Shown here: in pieces, positions 41,701 through 60,129 of the stretch | Numbering within the stretch: position 1 is the stretch's first letter | Layout: the number at the start of each line of letters is the position of its first letter | From: Siphonodentalium dalli | Lineage: Eukaryota > Mollusca > Scaphopoda > Gadilida > Siphonodentaliidae | Assembly (NCBI GenBank): GCA_032622095.1 | Contig: CP136061.1 | Location: 170,073,107-170,137,106, forward strand | Direction: 5' to 3' | Length of the DNA: 64,000 bases | Position numbers and translations under genes: made by a program | Notes under the pieces: model-generated | The model's input: only the letters and a program-made list of their open reading frames with translations | Told to the model about the DNA's origin: nothing | Database searches by the model: none

Positions 41701-44700
41701 GGTATCCCCGCCACACACACATATATAGGTATCCCCGCCACATACATATATAGGTATCCCCACCACACACATCTATAGGTATCCCCACCACATACATATA
41801 TAGGTATGACCACCACATACATATATAGGTATCCCCACCACACACATATATAGGTATCCCCACCACATACATATATAGGTATCCCCGCAACACACATATA
41901 TAGGTCTCCCCACCACACACATCTGTAGGTATCCCCACCACATACATCTATAGGTATCCCAACCACATACATCTATAGGTTTCCACACCACATACATATA
42001 TAGGTATCCTCACCACAAACATATATAGGTATTCCCACCACATACATATATAGGTCTCCCCACCACATACATATATAGGTATCCCCGCCACATACATATA
42101 TAGGTATCCCCACCACATACATATATAGGTATCCTCGACACACACATATATATGTCTCCCCACCACACACATATATAGGTATCCCCGCCACACACATATA
42201 TAGTTATCCTCACCACACACATATATAGGTATCCCCGCCACATACATATATAGGTATCCCCACCACATACATATATAGGTATCCCCACCACATACATATA
42301 TAGGTATCACCGCCACATACATCTAAAGGTATCCCAACCACACACATATATAGGTATCCCCACCACACACATATATAGGTATCACCACCACACACATATA
42401 TAGGTATCCCCACCACATACATATATATGTATCCCCACCACACACATATATAGGTATCCCCACCACATACATATATAGGTATCCCCACCACACACATCTA
42501 TATGTATCCCCACCACACACATATATAGGTATCCCCACCACATACATATATAGGTATCCCCACCACAAACATATATAGTTATCCTCACCACACACATATA
42601 TAGGTATCATCACCACATACATATATAGGTCTCCCCACCACATACATATATAGGTATCCCCGCCACATACATGTTGAGGTATCCCCGCCACACACATATA
42701 TAGGTATCCCCACACATACATATATAGGTACCCCACCACACACATATATAGGTATCCCCACCACACACATCTATAGGTATCCCCACCACACACATCTATA
42801 GGTATCCCTACTACATACATATATAGGTATCCCCACCACATACATATATAGATATCCCCACCACACACATATATATGTATCCCCACCACATACATATATA
42901 GGTATCCCCACCACATACATAAATAGGTATTCCCACCACATACATATATAGGTATCCCCACCACATACATCTATAGGTATCCCCACCACACACATCTATA
43001 GGTATCCGCACCACATACATATATATGTATCCCCACCACATACATATATAGGTATCCCCACCACATACATATATAGGTATCCCCACCACTCACATCTTTA
43101 GGTATCCCCACCACATACATATATAAGTATCCTCACCACACACATATATAGGTATCACCACCACAAACATATATAGGTATCTCCGCCACACACACATATA
43201 TAGGTATCCCCGCCACATACATATATAGGTATCCCCACCACACACATCTATAGGTATCCCCACCACATACATATATAGGTATCACCACCACATACATATA
43301 TAGGTATCCCCACCACACACATATATAGGTATCCCCACCACATACATATATAGGTATCCCCACCACACACATATATAGGTATCCCCACCACATACATATA
43401 TAGGTCTCCCCACCACATACATCTATAGATATCCCCACCACACACATCTATAGGTATCCCCACCACACACATATATAGGTATCACCACCACATACATCTA
43501 TAGGTATCACCACCACATACATATATATGTATCCCCAACACATACATATATAGGTATTCCCACCACATACATATATAGCTATCCCCTCCACATACATATA
43601 TAGGTATCCCCACCACATACATATATAGGTATCCCCACCACATACATATATAGGTATCCCCACCAGAAACATATATAGGTATCCCCACCACACACATCTA
43701 TATTTATCCCCACCACATACATATATATAGGTATCCCCACCATACACATATATAGGTATCCCCGCCACATACATATATAGGTATCACCACCACACACATA
43801 TATAGTTCTCCCCACCAAATACATCTATAGGTATCCCCACCACACGCATCTATAGGTATCCCCACCACACGCATCTATAGGTATCCCCACCACACACATC
43901 TATAGGTATCCCCACCACACACATATAAAGGTATCCCCACCATACACATCTATATGTATCCCCGCCACACACATATATAGGTATCCCCACCACATACATA
44001 TATAGGTATCCCCACCACATCCATATATAGGTATCCCCACCACATACATATATAGGTATCACCACCACACACATATAGGTATCCCCGCAACATACATATA
44101 GGTATTCGCACCAAACACATATAGGTATCCCCACCGCACACATCTATAGGTATCACAACCACATACATATATAGGTATCCCCAACACATACATATATAGG
44201 TATCCCCACCACATACATATATAGGTCTCCCCACCACACACATATATAGGTATCCTCGCCACACACATATATAGGTATCCTCACCACACACATACATAGG
44301 TATCCCCGCCACATACATCTATAGGTATCCCCACCACATACATATATAGGTATCCCCACCACATACATATATAGGTATCACCACCACATGCATCTATATG
44401 TATCACCACCACACACATATATAGGTATCCCCACCACACACATATATAGGGATCCCCACCACATACACATATAGGTCTCCCCACCACATACATCTATAGG
44501 TATCCCCACCACATACATATATAGGTATCACCACCACATACATATGTAGGTATCCCCGCCACACACATATATAGGTATCCCCGCCACATACATATATAGG
44601 TATCCCCACCACACACATCTATAGGTATCACCAACACATACATATATAGGTATTCCCAACACATACATATATAGGTATCCCCACCACATACATATATAGG

Positions 44701-47700
44701 TATCCCCACCACACACATCTATAGGTATCACCAACACATACATATATAGGTATCCCCAACACATACATATATAGGTATCCCCACCACATAAATATATAGG
44801 TATCCCCACCACATACATATATAGGTATCCCCACCACAAACATCTATAGGTATCCCCACCACATACATATATAGGTATCCCCACCACATACATATATAGG
44901 TATTCCCACCACATACAAATATAGGTATCCCCACCACATACATGTATAAGTATTCCCGCCACACACATATATGGGTATCCCCGCCACATACATATATAGG
45001 TATCCCCGCCACATACATATATAGGAATTCCCGCCACATACATATATAGGTATTCCCGCCAAACAGATATATAGGTCTCCCCACCACACACATCTATAGG
45101 TATCCCCCACACACATATATAGGTATCCCCACCACACACATCTATAGGTATCCCCACCACACACATATATAGGTATCCCCACCACATACAGATATAGGTA
45201 TCCCCATAACATACATATATAGGTATCCCCACCAGAAACATATATAGGTATCCCCACCACACACATCTATATTTATCCCCACCACATACATATATAGGTA
45301 TCACCACCACATACATATATATAGGTATCCCCACCATACACATATATAGGTATCGCCGCCACATACATATATAGGTATCACCACCACACACATATATAGT
45401 TCTCCCCACCACATACATCTATAGGTATCCCCACCACACGCATCTATAGGTATCCCCACCACACGCATCTATAGGTATCCCCACCACACACATCTATAGG
45501 TATCCCCACCACACACATATAAAGGTATCCCCACCATACACATCTATATGTATCCCCGCCACACACATATATAGGTATCCCCACCACATACATATATAGG
45601 TATCCCCACCACACCCATATATAGGTATCCCCACCATATACATATATAGGTATCACCACCACACACATATAGGTATCCCCGCAACATACATATAGGTATT
45701 CCCACCACACACATATATAGGTATCCCCACCACACACATATATATGTATCCCCGCCACGCACATATATATGTATCCCCACACACACATCTATAGGTATCC
45801 TCACCACACACATCTATAGGTATCCCCACCACTTACATATATAGGTATCCCCACCACACACATATATAGGTATCCCCACCACATACATATATAGGTATCA
45901 CCACCATACACACATATAGGTATCCCCCCACATACATATATAGGTATCCCCACCACACACATATATAGGTATCACCGCCACATACATATATAGGTATCCC
46001 CGCCACACACATATATAGGTCTCCCCACCACACACATCTATAGGTATCCCCACCACATACATCTATAGGTATCCCCACCACATACATATATAGGTATCAC
46101 CACCACACTCATATATAGGTATCCCCACCACATACATATATAGGTATCCCCACCACACACATATATAGGTATCACCGCCACATACATATATAGGTATCCC
46201 CGCCACATACATATATAGGTATCCCCGCCACACACATATATAGGTATCCCCACCACATACATCTATAGGTATCCCCACCACATACATATATAGGTATCCC
46301 CACCACATACATATATAGGTATCCTCACCACACACATATATAGGTATCCCCACCACATACATATATAGGTCTCCCCACCACATACATATATAGGTATCCC
46401 CGCCACATACATATATAGGTATCCCCACCCCATACATATATAGGTATCCCCGCCACACACATATATAGGTCTCCCCACCACACACATCTATAGGTATCCC
46501 CACCACATACATCTATAGGTATCCCCACCACATACATATATAGGTATCACCACCACATACATATATAGGTATCACCACCACACACATATATAGGTATCCC
46601 CACCACACACATATATAGGTATCACCGCCACATACATATATAGGTAACCCCGCCACACACATATATAGGTCTCCCCACCACACACATCTATAGGTATCCC
46701 AACCACATACATCTATAGGTTTCCACACCACATACATATATAGGTATCCTCACCACAAACATATATAGGTATTCCCACCACATACATATATAGGTCTCCC
46801 CACCACATACATATATAGGTATCCCCGCCACATACATATATAGGTATCCCCACCACATACATATATAGGTATCCTCGACACACACATATATATGTCTCCC
46901 CACCACACACATATATAGGTATCCCCGCCACACACATATATAGTTATCCTCACCACACACATATATAGGTATCCCCGCCACATACATCTATAGGTATCCC
47001 CACCACATACATATATAGGTATCCCCACCACATACATATATAGGTATCACCGCCACATACATCTAAAGGTTTTCCCCACCACACACATATATAGGTATCC
47101 CCACCACACACATATATAGGTATCACCACCACACACATATATAGGTATCCCCACCACATACATATATATGTATCCCCACCACACACATATATAGGTATTC
47201 CCACCACACACATCTATAGGTATCCCCACCACACACATATATAGGTATCCCCACCACACACATCTATATGTATCCCCACCACACACATATATAGGTATCC
47301 CCACCACATACATATATAGGTATCCCCACCACAAACATATATAGTTATCCTCACCACACACATATATAGGTATCCCCACCACATACATATATAGGTCCCC
47401 CCACCACATACATATATAGATATCCCCGCCACATACATGTTCAGGTATCTCCGCCACACACATATATAGGTATCCCCACACATACATATATAGGTATCCC
47501 CACCACACACATATATAGGTATCCCCACCACACACATCTATAGGTATCCCCACCACACACATCTATAGGTATCCCCACCACATACATATATAGGTATCCC
47601 CACCACATACATATATAGATATGCCCACCACACACATATATAGATATGCCCACCACACACATATATAGGTATTCCCACCACATACATATATAGGTATCCC

Positions 47701-48187
47701 CACCACATACATCTATAGGTATCCCCACCACACACATCTATAGGTATCCGCACCACATACATATATATGTATCCCCACCACATACATATATAGGTATCCC
47801 CACCACATACATATAGGTACCCCCACCACACACATCTTTAGGTATCCCCACCACATACATTTATAAGTATCCTCACCACACACATATATAGGTATCACCA
47901 CCACAAACATATATAGGTATCCCCGCCACACACACATATATAGGTATCCCCGCCACATACATATATAGGTATCCCCACCACACACATCTATAGGTATCCC
48001 CACCACATACATATATAGGTATGACCACCACATACATATATAGGTATCCCCACCACACACATATATAGGTATCCCCACCACATACATATATAGGTATCCC
48101 CGCAACACACATATATAGGTATCCCCACCACATACATATATAGGTCTCCCCACCACATACATCTATAGATATCCCCACCACACACAT
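35708..48187. repeat. Higher-order repeat, period 6,240 bp then 6,215 bp (two near-identical copies)
   Basis: Sequence from 35708 matches sequence from 41948 base for base over long stretches at offset 6,240. An example difference is a single c/t near 36569 and 42809. At about 43,725 one 25-bp unit is missing from the second copy, and the match then continues at offset 6,215, for example 37635/43850, 38313/44528, 39229/45444 and 41498/47713. The repeat unit is therefore about 249-250 satellite monomers. Near-identity over more than 6 kb implies recent duplication or gene conversion. An assembly duplication is the other explanation to exclude. Confidence 0.92.
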
Positions 48188-51028
48188 CTATAGGTATCCC
48201 CACCACACACATATATAGGTATCACCACCACATACATCTATAGGTATCACCACCACATACATATATATGTATCCCCAACACATACATATATAGGTATTCC
48301 CACCACATACATATATAGCTATCCCCTCCACATACATATATAGGTATCCCCACCACATACATATATAGGTATCCCCACCACATACATATATAGGTATCCC
48401 CACCAGAAACATATATAGGTATCCCCACCACACACATCTATATTTATCCCCACCACATACATATATAGGTATCCCCACCACATACATATATATAGGTATC
48501 CCCACCATACACATATATAGGTATCCCGGCCACATACATATATAGGTATCACCACCACACACATATATAGTTCTCCCCACCACATACATCTATAGGTATC
48601 CCCACCACACGCATCTATAGGTATCCCCACCACACGCATCTATAGGTATCCCCACCACTCACATCTATAGGTATCCCCACCACACACATATAAAGGTATC
48701 CCCACCATACACATCTATATGTATCCCCGCCACATACATCTATAGGTATCCCCACCACATACATATATAGGTATCCACACCACACCCATATATAGGTATC
48801 CCCACCACATACATATATAGGTATCACCACCACACACATATAGGTATCCCCGCAACATACATATAGGTATTCCCACCAAACACATATAGGTATCACAACC
48901 GCACACATCTATAGGTATCACAACCACATACATATATAGGTATCCCCAACACATACATATATAGGTATCCCCACCACATACATATACAGGTCTCCCCACC
49001 ACACACATATATAGGTATCCTCGCCACACACATATATAGTTATCCTCACCACACACATATATAGGTATCCCCGCCACATACATATATAGGTATCCCCACC
49101 ACATACATATATAGGTATCCCCACCACATACATATATAGGTATCACCACCACATACATCTATATGTATCACCACCACACACATATATAGGTATCCCCACC
49201 ACACACATATATAGGTATCCCCACCACATACATATATAGGTCTCCCCACCACATACATCTATAGGTATCCCCACCACATACATATATACGTATCACCACC
49301 ACATACTTTGTAGGTATCCCCGCCACACACATATATAGGTATCCCCGCCACATACATATATAGGTATCCCCACCACACACATCTATAGGTATCACCAACA
49401 CATACATATATAGGTATCCCCAACACATACATATATAGGTATCCCCACCACATAAATATATAGGTATCCCCACCACATACATATATAGGTATCCCCACCA
49501 CAAACATCTATAGGTATCCCCACCACATACATATATAGATATCCCCACCATATACATATATAGGTATTCCCACCACATACAAATATAGGTATCCCCACCA
49601 CATACATGTATAAGTATTCCCGCCACACACATATATGGGTATCCCCGCCACATACATATATAGGTATCCCCGCCACATACATATATAGGAATTCCCGCCA
49701 CATACATATATAGGTATTCCCGCCACATACATATATAGGAATTCCCACCACATACATCTATAGGTATCCCCACCACACACATCTATAGGTATCCCCACAA
49801 CACACATCTATAGGTATCCCCACAACACACATATATAGGTATCCCCACCACATACAGATATAGGTATCCCCATAACATACATATATAGGTATCCCCACCA
49901 CACACATATATAGGTATCACCACCACATACATATATAGGTATCCCCGCCACATATATATATAGGTATCCCCGCCACACACATATATAGGTCTCCCCGCCA
50001 CATACATATATAGGTATCCCCACCACACACATATATAGGTATCCCCACCACACACATATGTATGTATCCCCGCCACGCACATATATATGTATCCCCACCC
50101 ACACATCTATAGGTATCCTCACCACACACATCTATAGGTATCCCCACCACTTACATATATAGGTATCCCCACCACACACATATATAGGTATCCCCACCAC
50201 ATACATATATAGGTATCCCCACCACACACATCTATAGGTATCCCCACCACATACATATATAGGTATCACCACCACACACATATATAGGTATCCCCCCACA
50301 TACATATATAGGTATCCCCACCACACACATATATAGGTATCACCGCCACATACATATATAGGTATCCCCGCCACACACATATATAGGTCTCCCCACCACA
50401 CACATCTATAGGTATCCCCACCACATACATCTATAGGTATCCCCACCACATACATATATAGGTATCACCACCGCACACATATAGGTATCCCCACCACATA
50501 CATATATAGGTATCCCCACCACACACATATATAGGTATCACCGCCACATACATATATAGGTATCCCCGCCACACACATATATAGGTATCCCCACCACACA
50601 CATCTATAGGTATCCCCACCACATACATCTATAGGTATCCCCACCTCATACATATATAGGTATCCTCACCACACACATATATAGGTATCCCCACCACATA
50701 CATATATAGGTCTCCCCACCACATACATATATAGGTATCCCCGCCACATACATATATAGGTATCCCCACCACATACATATATAGGTATCCCCGCCACACA
50801 CATATATAGGTCTCCCCACCACACACATCTATAGGTATCCCCACCACATACATCTATAGGTATCCCCACCACATACATATATAGGTATCACCACCACACA
50901 CATATATAGGTATCCCCACCACACACATATATAGGTATCCCCACCACACACATATATAGGTATCACCGCCACATACATATATAGGTATCCCCGCCACACA
51001 CATATATAGGTCTCCCCACCACACACAT

Positions 51029-54000
51029 CTATAGGTATCCCAACCACATACATCTATAGGTTTCCACACCACATACATATATAGGTATCCTCACCACAAA
51101 CATATATAGGTATTCCCACCACATACATATATAGGTCTCCCAACCACATACATATATAGGTATCCCCGCACCATACATATATAGGTATCCCCACCACATA
51201 GATATATAGGTATCCTCGACACACACATATATATGTCTCCCCACCACACACATATATAGGTATCCCCGCCACACACATATATAGTTATCCTCACCACACA
51301 CATATATAGGTATCCCCGCCACATACATCTATAGGTATCCCCACCACATACATATATAGGTATCCCCACCACATACATATATAGGTATCACCGCCACATA
51401 CATCTAAAGGTATCCCCACCACACACATATATATGTATCCCCACCACACACATATATAGGTATCACCACCACACACATATATAGGTATCCCCACCACATA
51501 CATATATATGTATCCCCACCACACACATATATAGGTATTCCCACCACACACATCTATAGGTATCCCCACCACACACATATATAGGTATCCCCACCACACA
51601 CATCTATATGTATCCCCACCACACACATATATAGGTATCCCCACCACATACATATATAGGTATCCCCACCACAAACATATATAGTTATCCTCACCACACA
51701 CATATATAGGTATCCCCACCACATACATATATAGGTCTCCCCACCACATACATATATAGGTATCCCCGCCACATACATGTTGAGGTATCCCCGCCACACA
51801 CATATATAGGTATCCCCACACATACATATATAGGTATCCCCACCACACACATATATAGGTATCCCCACCACACACATATATAGGTATCCCCACCACACAC
51901 ATCTATATGTATCCCCACCACATACATATATAGGTATCCCCACCACATACATATATAGATATCCCCACCACACACATATATAGGTATCCCCACCACATAC
52001 ATATATAGGTATCCCCACCACATACATAAATAGGTATTCCCACCACATACATATATAGGTATCCCCACCACATACATCTATAGGTATCCGCACCACATAC
52101 ATATATATGTATCCCCACCACATACATATATAGGTATCCCCACCACATACTTATATAGGTATCCCCACCCCACACATCTTTAGGTATCCCCACCACATAC
52201 ATATATAAGTATCCTCACCACACACATATATAGGTATCACCACCACAAACATATATAGGTATCCCCGCCACACACACACATATAGGTATCCCCGCCACAT
52301 TCATATATAGGTATCCCCACCACACACATCTATAGGTATCCCCACCACATACATATATAGGTATCACCACCACATACATATATATGTATCCCTACCACAC
52401 ACATATATAGGTATCCCCACCACATACATATATAGGTATCCCCGCAACACACATATATAGGTATCCCCACCACATACATATATAGGTCTCCCCAACACAT
52501 ACATCTATAGATATCCCCACCACACACATCTATAGGTATCCCCACCACATACAAATATAGGTATCACCACCGCACTCATATATAGGTATCCCCACCACAT
52601 ACATATATAGGTATCCCCACCACACACATATATAGGTATCACCGCCACATACATATATAGGTATCCCCGCCACACACATATATAGGTCTCCCCACCACAC
52701 ACATCTATAGGTATCCCCACCACATACATCTATAGGTATCCCCACCACATACATATATAGGTATCCTCACCACACACATATATAGGTATCCCCACCACAT
52801 ACATATATAGGTCTCCCCACCACATACATATATAGGTATCCCCGCCACATACATATATAGGTATCCCCACCACATACATATATAGGTATCCCCGCCACAC
52901 ACATATATAGGTCTCCCCACCACACACATCTATAGGTATCCCCACCACATACATCTATAGGTATCCCCACCACATACATATATAGGTATCACCACCACAC
53001 ACATATATAGGTATCCCCACCACACACATATATAGGTATCCCCACCACACACATATATAGGTATCACCGCCACATACATATATAGGTATCCCCGCCACAC
53101 ACATATATAGGTCTCCCCACCACACACATCTATAGGTATCCCAACCACATACATCTATAGGTTTCCACACCACATACATATATAGGTATCCTCACCACAA
53201 ACATATATAGGTATTCCCACCACATACATATATAGGTCTCCCCACCACATACATATATAGGTATCCCCGCACCATACATATATAGGTATCCCCACCACAT
53301 ACATATATAGGTATCCTCGACACACACATATATATGTCTCCCCACCACACACATATATAGGTATCCCCGCCACACACATATATAGTTATCCTCACCACAC
53401 ACATATATAGGTATCCCCGCCACATACATCTATAGGTATCCCCACCACATACATATATAGGTATCCCCACCACATACATATATAGGTATCACCGCCACAT
53501 ACATCTAAAGGTATCCCCACCACACACATATATAGGTATCCCCACCACACACATATATAGGTATCACCACCACACACATATATAGGTATCCCCACCACAT
53601 ACATATATATGTATCCCCACCACACACATATATAGGTATTCCCACCACACACATCAATAGGTATCCCCACCACACACATATATAGGTATCCCCACCACAC
53701 ACATCTATATGTATCCACACCACACACATATATAGGTATCCCCACCACATACATATATAGTTATCCTCACCACACACATATATAGGTATCCCCACCACAT
53801 ACATATATAGGTCTCCCCACCACATACATATATAGGTATCCCCGCCACATACATGTTGAGGTATCCCCGCCACACACATATATAGGTATCCCCACACATA
53901 CATATATAGGTATCCCCACCACACACATATATAGGTATCCCCACCACACACATATATAGGTATCCCCACCACACACATCTATATGTATCCCCACCACATA

Positions 54001-57000
54001 CATATATAGGTATCCCCACCACATACATATATAGATATCCCCACCACACACATATATAGGTATCCCCACCACATACATATATAGGTATCCCCACCACATA
54101 CATAAATAGGTATTCCCACCACATACATATATAGGTATCCCCACCACATACATCTATAGGTATCCGCACCACATACATATATATGTATCCCCACCACATA
54201 CATATATAGGTATCCCAACCACATACTTATATAGGTATCCCCACCCCACACATCTTTAGGTATCCCCACCACATACATATATAAGTATCCTCACCACACA
54301 CATATATAGGTATCACCACCACAAACATATATAGGTATCCCCGCCACACACACACATATAGGTATCCCCGCCACATACATATATAGATATCCCCACCACA
54401 CACATCTATAGGTATCCCCACCACATACATATATAGGTATCACCACCACATACATATATATGTATCCCCACCACACACATATATAGGTATCCCCACCACA
54501 TACATATATAGGTATCCCCGCAACACACATATATAGGTATCCCCACCACATACATATATAGGTCTCCCCACCACATACATCTATAGATATCCCCACCACA
54601 CACATCTATAGGTATCCCCACCACACACATATATAGGTATCACCACCACATACATCTATAGGTATCACCACCACATACATATATATATGTATCCCCAACA
54701 CATACATATATAGGTATTCCCACCACATACATATAAAGCTATCACCTCTACATACATATATAGGTATCCCCACCACATACATATATAGGTATCCCCACCA
54801 CATACATATATAGGTATCCCCACCAGAAACATATATAGGTATCCCCACCACACACATCTATATTTATTCCCACCACATACATATATAGGTATCACCACCA
54901 CATACATATATATAGGTATCCCCACCATACACATATATAGGTATCCCCGCCACATACATATATAGGTATCACCACCACACACATATATAGTTCTCCACAC
55001 CACATACATCTATAGGTATCCCCACCACACGCATCTATAGGTATCCCCACCACACGCATCTATAGGTATCCCCACCACACACATCTATAGGTATCCCCAC
55101 CACACACATATAAAGGTATCCCCACTATACACATCTATATGTATCCCCGCCACACACATCTATAGGTATCCCCACCACATACATATATAGGTATCCCCAC
55201 CACACCCATATATAGGTATCCCCACCACATACATATGTAGGTATCACCACCACACACATATAGGTATCCCCGCAACATACATATAGGTATTCCCACCAAA
55301 CACATATAGGTATCCCCACCGCACACATCTATAGGTATCACAACCACATACATATATAGGTATCCCCAACACATACATATATAGGTATCCCCACCACATA
55401 CATATATAGGTCTCCCCACCACACACATATATAGGTATCCTCGCCACACACATATATAGGTATCCTCACCACACACATATAAAGGTATCCCCGCCACATA
55501 CATCTATAGGTATCCCCACCACATACATATATAGGTATCCCCACCACATACATATATAGGTATCACCACCACATACATCTATAGGTATCACCACCACATA
55601 CATCTATATGTATCACCACCACTCACAAATATAGGTATCCCCACCACACACATATATAGGTATCCCCACCACATACATATATAGGTCTCCCCACCACATA
55701 CATCTATAGGTATCCCCACCACATACATATATAGGTATCACCACCACATACATATGTAGGTATCCCCGCCACACACATATATAGGTATCCCCGCCACATA
55801 CATATATAGGTATCCCCACCACACAGATCTATAAGTATCACCAACACATACATATATAGGTATCCCCAACACATACATATATAGGTATCCCCACCACATA
55901 AATATATAGGTATCCCCACCACATACATATATAGGTATCCCCACCACAAACATCTATAGGTATCCCCACCACATACATATATAGGTATCCCCACCACATA
56001 CATATATAGGTATTCCCACCACATACAAATATAGGTATCCCCACCACATACATATATAGGTATCCCCACCACATAAATATATAGTTATCCCCACCACATA
56101 CATATATAGGTATCCCCACCACAAACATCTATAGGTATCCCCACCACATACATATATAGGTATCACCACCACATACATATATATGTATCCCCACCACACA
56201 CATATATAGGTATCCCCACCACATACATATATAGGTATCCCCGCAACACACATATATAGGTATCCCCACCACATACATATATAGGTCTCCCCACCACATA
56301 CATCTATAGATATCCCCACCACACACATCTATAGGTATCCCCACCACATACATATATAGGTATCACCACCGCACTCATATATAGGTATCCCCACCACATA
56401 CATATATAGGTATCCCCACCACACACATATATAGGTATCACCGCCACATACATATATAGGTATCCCCGCCACACACATATATAGGTCTCCCCACCACACA
56501 CATCTATAGGTATCCCCACCACATACATCTATATGTATCCCCACCACATACATATATAGGTATCCTCACCACACACATATATAGGTATCCCCACCACATA
56601 CATATATAGGTCTCCCCACCACATACATATATAGGTATCCCCGCCACATACATATATAGGTATCCCCACCACATACATATATAGGTATCCCCGCCACACA
56701 CATATATAGGTCTCCCCACCACACACATCTATAGGTATCCCCACCACATACATCTATAGGTATCCCCACCACATACATATATAGGTATCACCACCACACA
56801 CATATATAGGTATCCCCACCACACACATATATAGGTATCCCCACCACACACATATATAAGTATCACCGCCACATACATATATAGGTATCCCCGCCACACA
56901 CATATATAGGTCTCCCCACCACACACATCTATAGGTATCCCAACCACATACATCTATAGGTTTCCACACCACATACATATATAGGTATCCTCACCACAAA

Positions 57001-60000
57001 CATATATAGGTATTCCCACCACATACATATATAGGTCTCCCCACCACATACATATATAGGTATCCCCGCACCATACATATATAGGTATCCCCACCACATA
57101 CATATATAGGTATCCTCGACACACACATATATATGTCTCCCCACCACACACATATATAGGTATCCCCGCCACACACATATATAGTTATCCTCACCACACA
57201 CATATATAGGTATCCCCGCCACATACATCTATAGGTATCCCCACCACATACATATATAGGTATCCCCACCACATACATATATAGGTATCACCGCCACATA
57301 CATCTAAAGGTATCCCCACCACACACATATATAGGTATCCCCACCACACACATATATAGGTATCACCACCACACACATATATAGGTATCCCCACCACATA
57401 CATATATATGTATCCCCACCACACACATATATAGGTATTCCCACCACACACATCTATAGGTATCCCCACCACACACATATATAGGTATCCCCACCACACA
57501 CATCTATATGTATCCCCACCACACACATATATAGGTATCCCCACCACATACATATATAGGTATCCCCACCACAAACATATATAGTTATCCTCACCACACA
57601 CATATATAGGTATCCCCACCACATACATATATAGGTCTCCCCACCACATACATATATAGGTATCCCCGCCACATACATGTTGAGGTATCCCCGCCACACA
57701 CATATATAGGTATCCCCACACATACATATATAGGTATCCCCACCACACACATATATAGGTATCCCCACCACACACATATATAGGTATCCCCACCACACAC
57801 ATCTATATGTATCCCCACCACATACATATATAGGTATCCCCACCACATACATATATAGATATCCCCACCACACACATATATAGGTATCCCCACCACATAC
57901 ATATATAGGTATCCCCACCACATACATAAATAGGTATTCCCACCACATACATATATAGGTATCCCCACCACATACATCTATAGGTATCCGCACCACATAC
58001 ATATATATGTATCCCCACCACATACATATATAGGTATCCCAACCACATACTTATATAGGTATCCCCACCCCACACATCTTTAGGTATCCCCACCACATAC
58101 ATATATAAGTATCCTCACCACACACATATATAGGTATCACCACCACAAACATATATAGGTATCCCCGCCACACACACACATATAGGTATCCCCGCCACAT
58201 ACATATATAGATATCCCCACCACACACATCTATAGGTATCCCCACCACATACATATATAGGTATCACCACCACACACATATATAGGTATCCCCACCACAC
58301 ACATATATAGGTATCCCCACCACACACATATATAAGTATCACCGCCACATACATATATAGGTATCCCCGCCACACACATATATAGGTCTCCCCACCACAC
58401 ACATCTATAGGTATCCCAACCACATACATCTATAGGTTTCCACACCACATACATATATAGGTATCCTCACCACAAACATATATAGGTATTCCCACCACAT
58501 ACATATATAGGTCTCCCCACCACATACATATATAGGTATCCCCGCACCATACATATATAGGTATCCCCACCACATACATATATAGGTATCCTCGACACAC
58601 ACATATATATGTCTCCCCACCACACACATATATAGGTATCCCCGCCACACACATATATAGTTATCCTCACCACACACATATATAGGTATCCCCGCCACAT
58701 ACATCTATAGGTATCCCCACCACATACATATATAGGTATCCCCACCACATACATATATAGGTATCACCGCCACATACATCTAAAGGTATCCCCACCACAC
58801 ACATATATAGGTATCCCCACCACATACATATATAGGTATCCCCACCACATACATATATAGGTATTCCCACCACATACAAATATAGGTATCCCCACCACAT
58901 ACATATATAGGTATCCCCACCACATAAATATATAGGTATCCCCACCACATACATATATAGGTATCCCCACCACAAACATCTATAGGTATCCCCACCACAT
59001 ACATATATAGGTATCACCACCACATACATATATATGTATCCCCACCACACACATATATAGGTATCCCCACCACATACATATATAGGTATCCCCGCAACAC
59101 ACATATATAGGTATCCCCACCACATACATATATAGGTCTCCCCACCACATACATCTATAGATATCCCCACCACACACATCTATAGGTATCCCCACCACAT
59201 ACATATATAGGTATCACCACCGCACTCATATATAGGTATCCCCACCACATACATATATAGGTATCCCCACCACACACATATATAGGTATCACCGCCACAT
59301 ACATATATAGGTATCCCCGCCACACACATATATAGGTCTCCCCACCACACACATCTATAGGTATCCCCACCACATACATCTATAGGTATCCCCACCACAT
59401 ACATATATAGGTATCCTCACCACACACATATATAGGTATCCCCACCACATACATATATAGGTCTCCCCACCACATACATATATAGGTATCCCCGCCACAT
59501 ACATATATAGGTATCCCCACCACATACATATATAGGTATCCCCGCCACACACATATATAGGTCTCCCCACCACACACATCTATAGGTATCCCCACCACAT
59601 ACATCTATAGGTATCCCCACCACATACATATATAGGTATCACCACCACACACATATATAGGTATCCCCACCACACACATATATAGGTATCCCCACCACAC
59701 ACATATATAAGTATCACCGCCACATACATATATAGGTATCCCCGCCACACACATATATAGGTCTCCCCACCACACACATCTATAGGTATCCCAACCACAT
59801 ACATCTATAGGTTTCCACACCACATACATATATAGGTATCCTCACAACAAACATATATAGGTATTCCCACCACATACATATATAGGTCTCCCCACCACAT
59901 ACATATATAGGTATCCCCGCACCATACATATATAGGTATCCCCACCACATACATATATAGGTATCCTCGACACACACATATATATGTCTCCCCACCACAC

Positions 60001-60129
60001 ACATATATAGGTATCCCCGCCACACACATATATAGTTATCCTCACCACACACATATATAGGTATCCCCGCCACATACATCTATAGGTATCCCCACCACAT
60101 ACATATATAGGTATCCCCACCACATACAT
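51029..60129. repeat. Recurrent satellite module at 51.0, 53.1, 56.9, 58.4 and 59.8 kb
   Basis: A module of at least 350 bp recurs starting near 51029, 53130, 56929, 58405 and 59780, with spacings of 2,101, 3,799, 1,476 and 1,375 bp. It carries tatcccaaccacatac, ggtttccacacc and cctcgacacacac in that order. Related copies sit near 40473 and 46688. Longer matches around it include 51554/57454 (5,900 bp) and 57454/60305 (2,851 bp). The unequal spacings look like nested duplications and deletions rather than one regular period. Confidence 0.8.
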
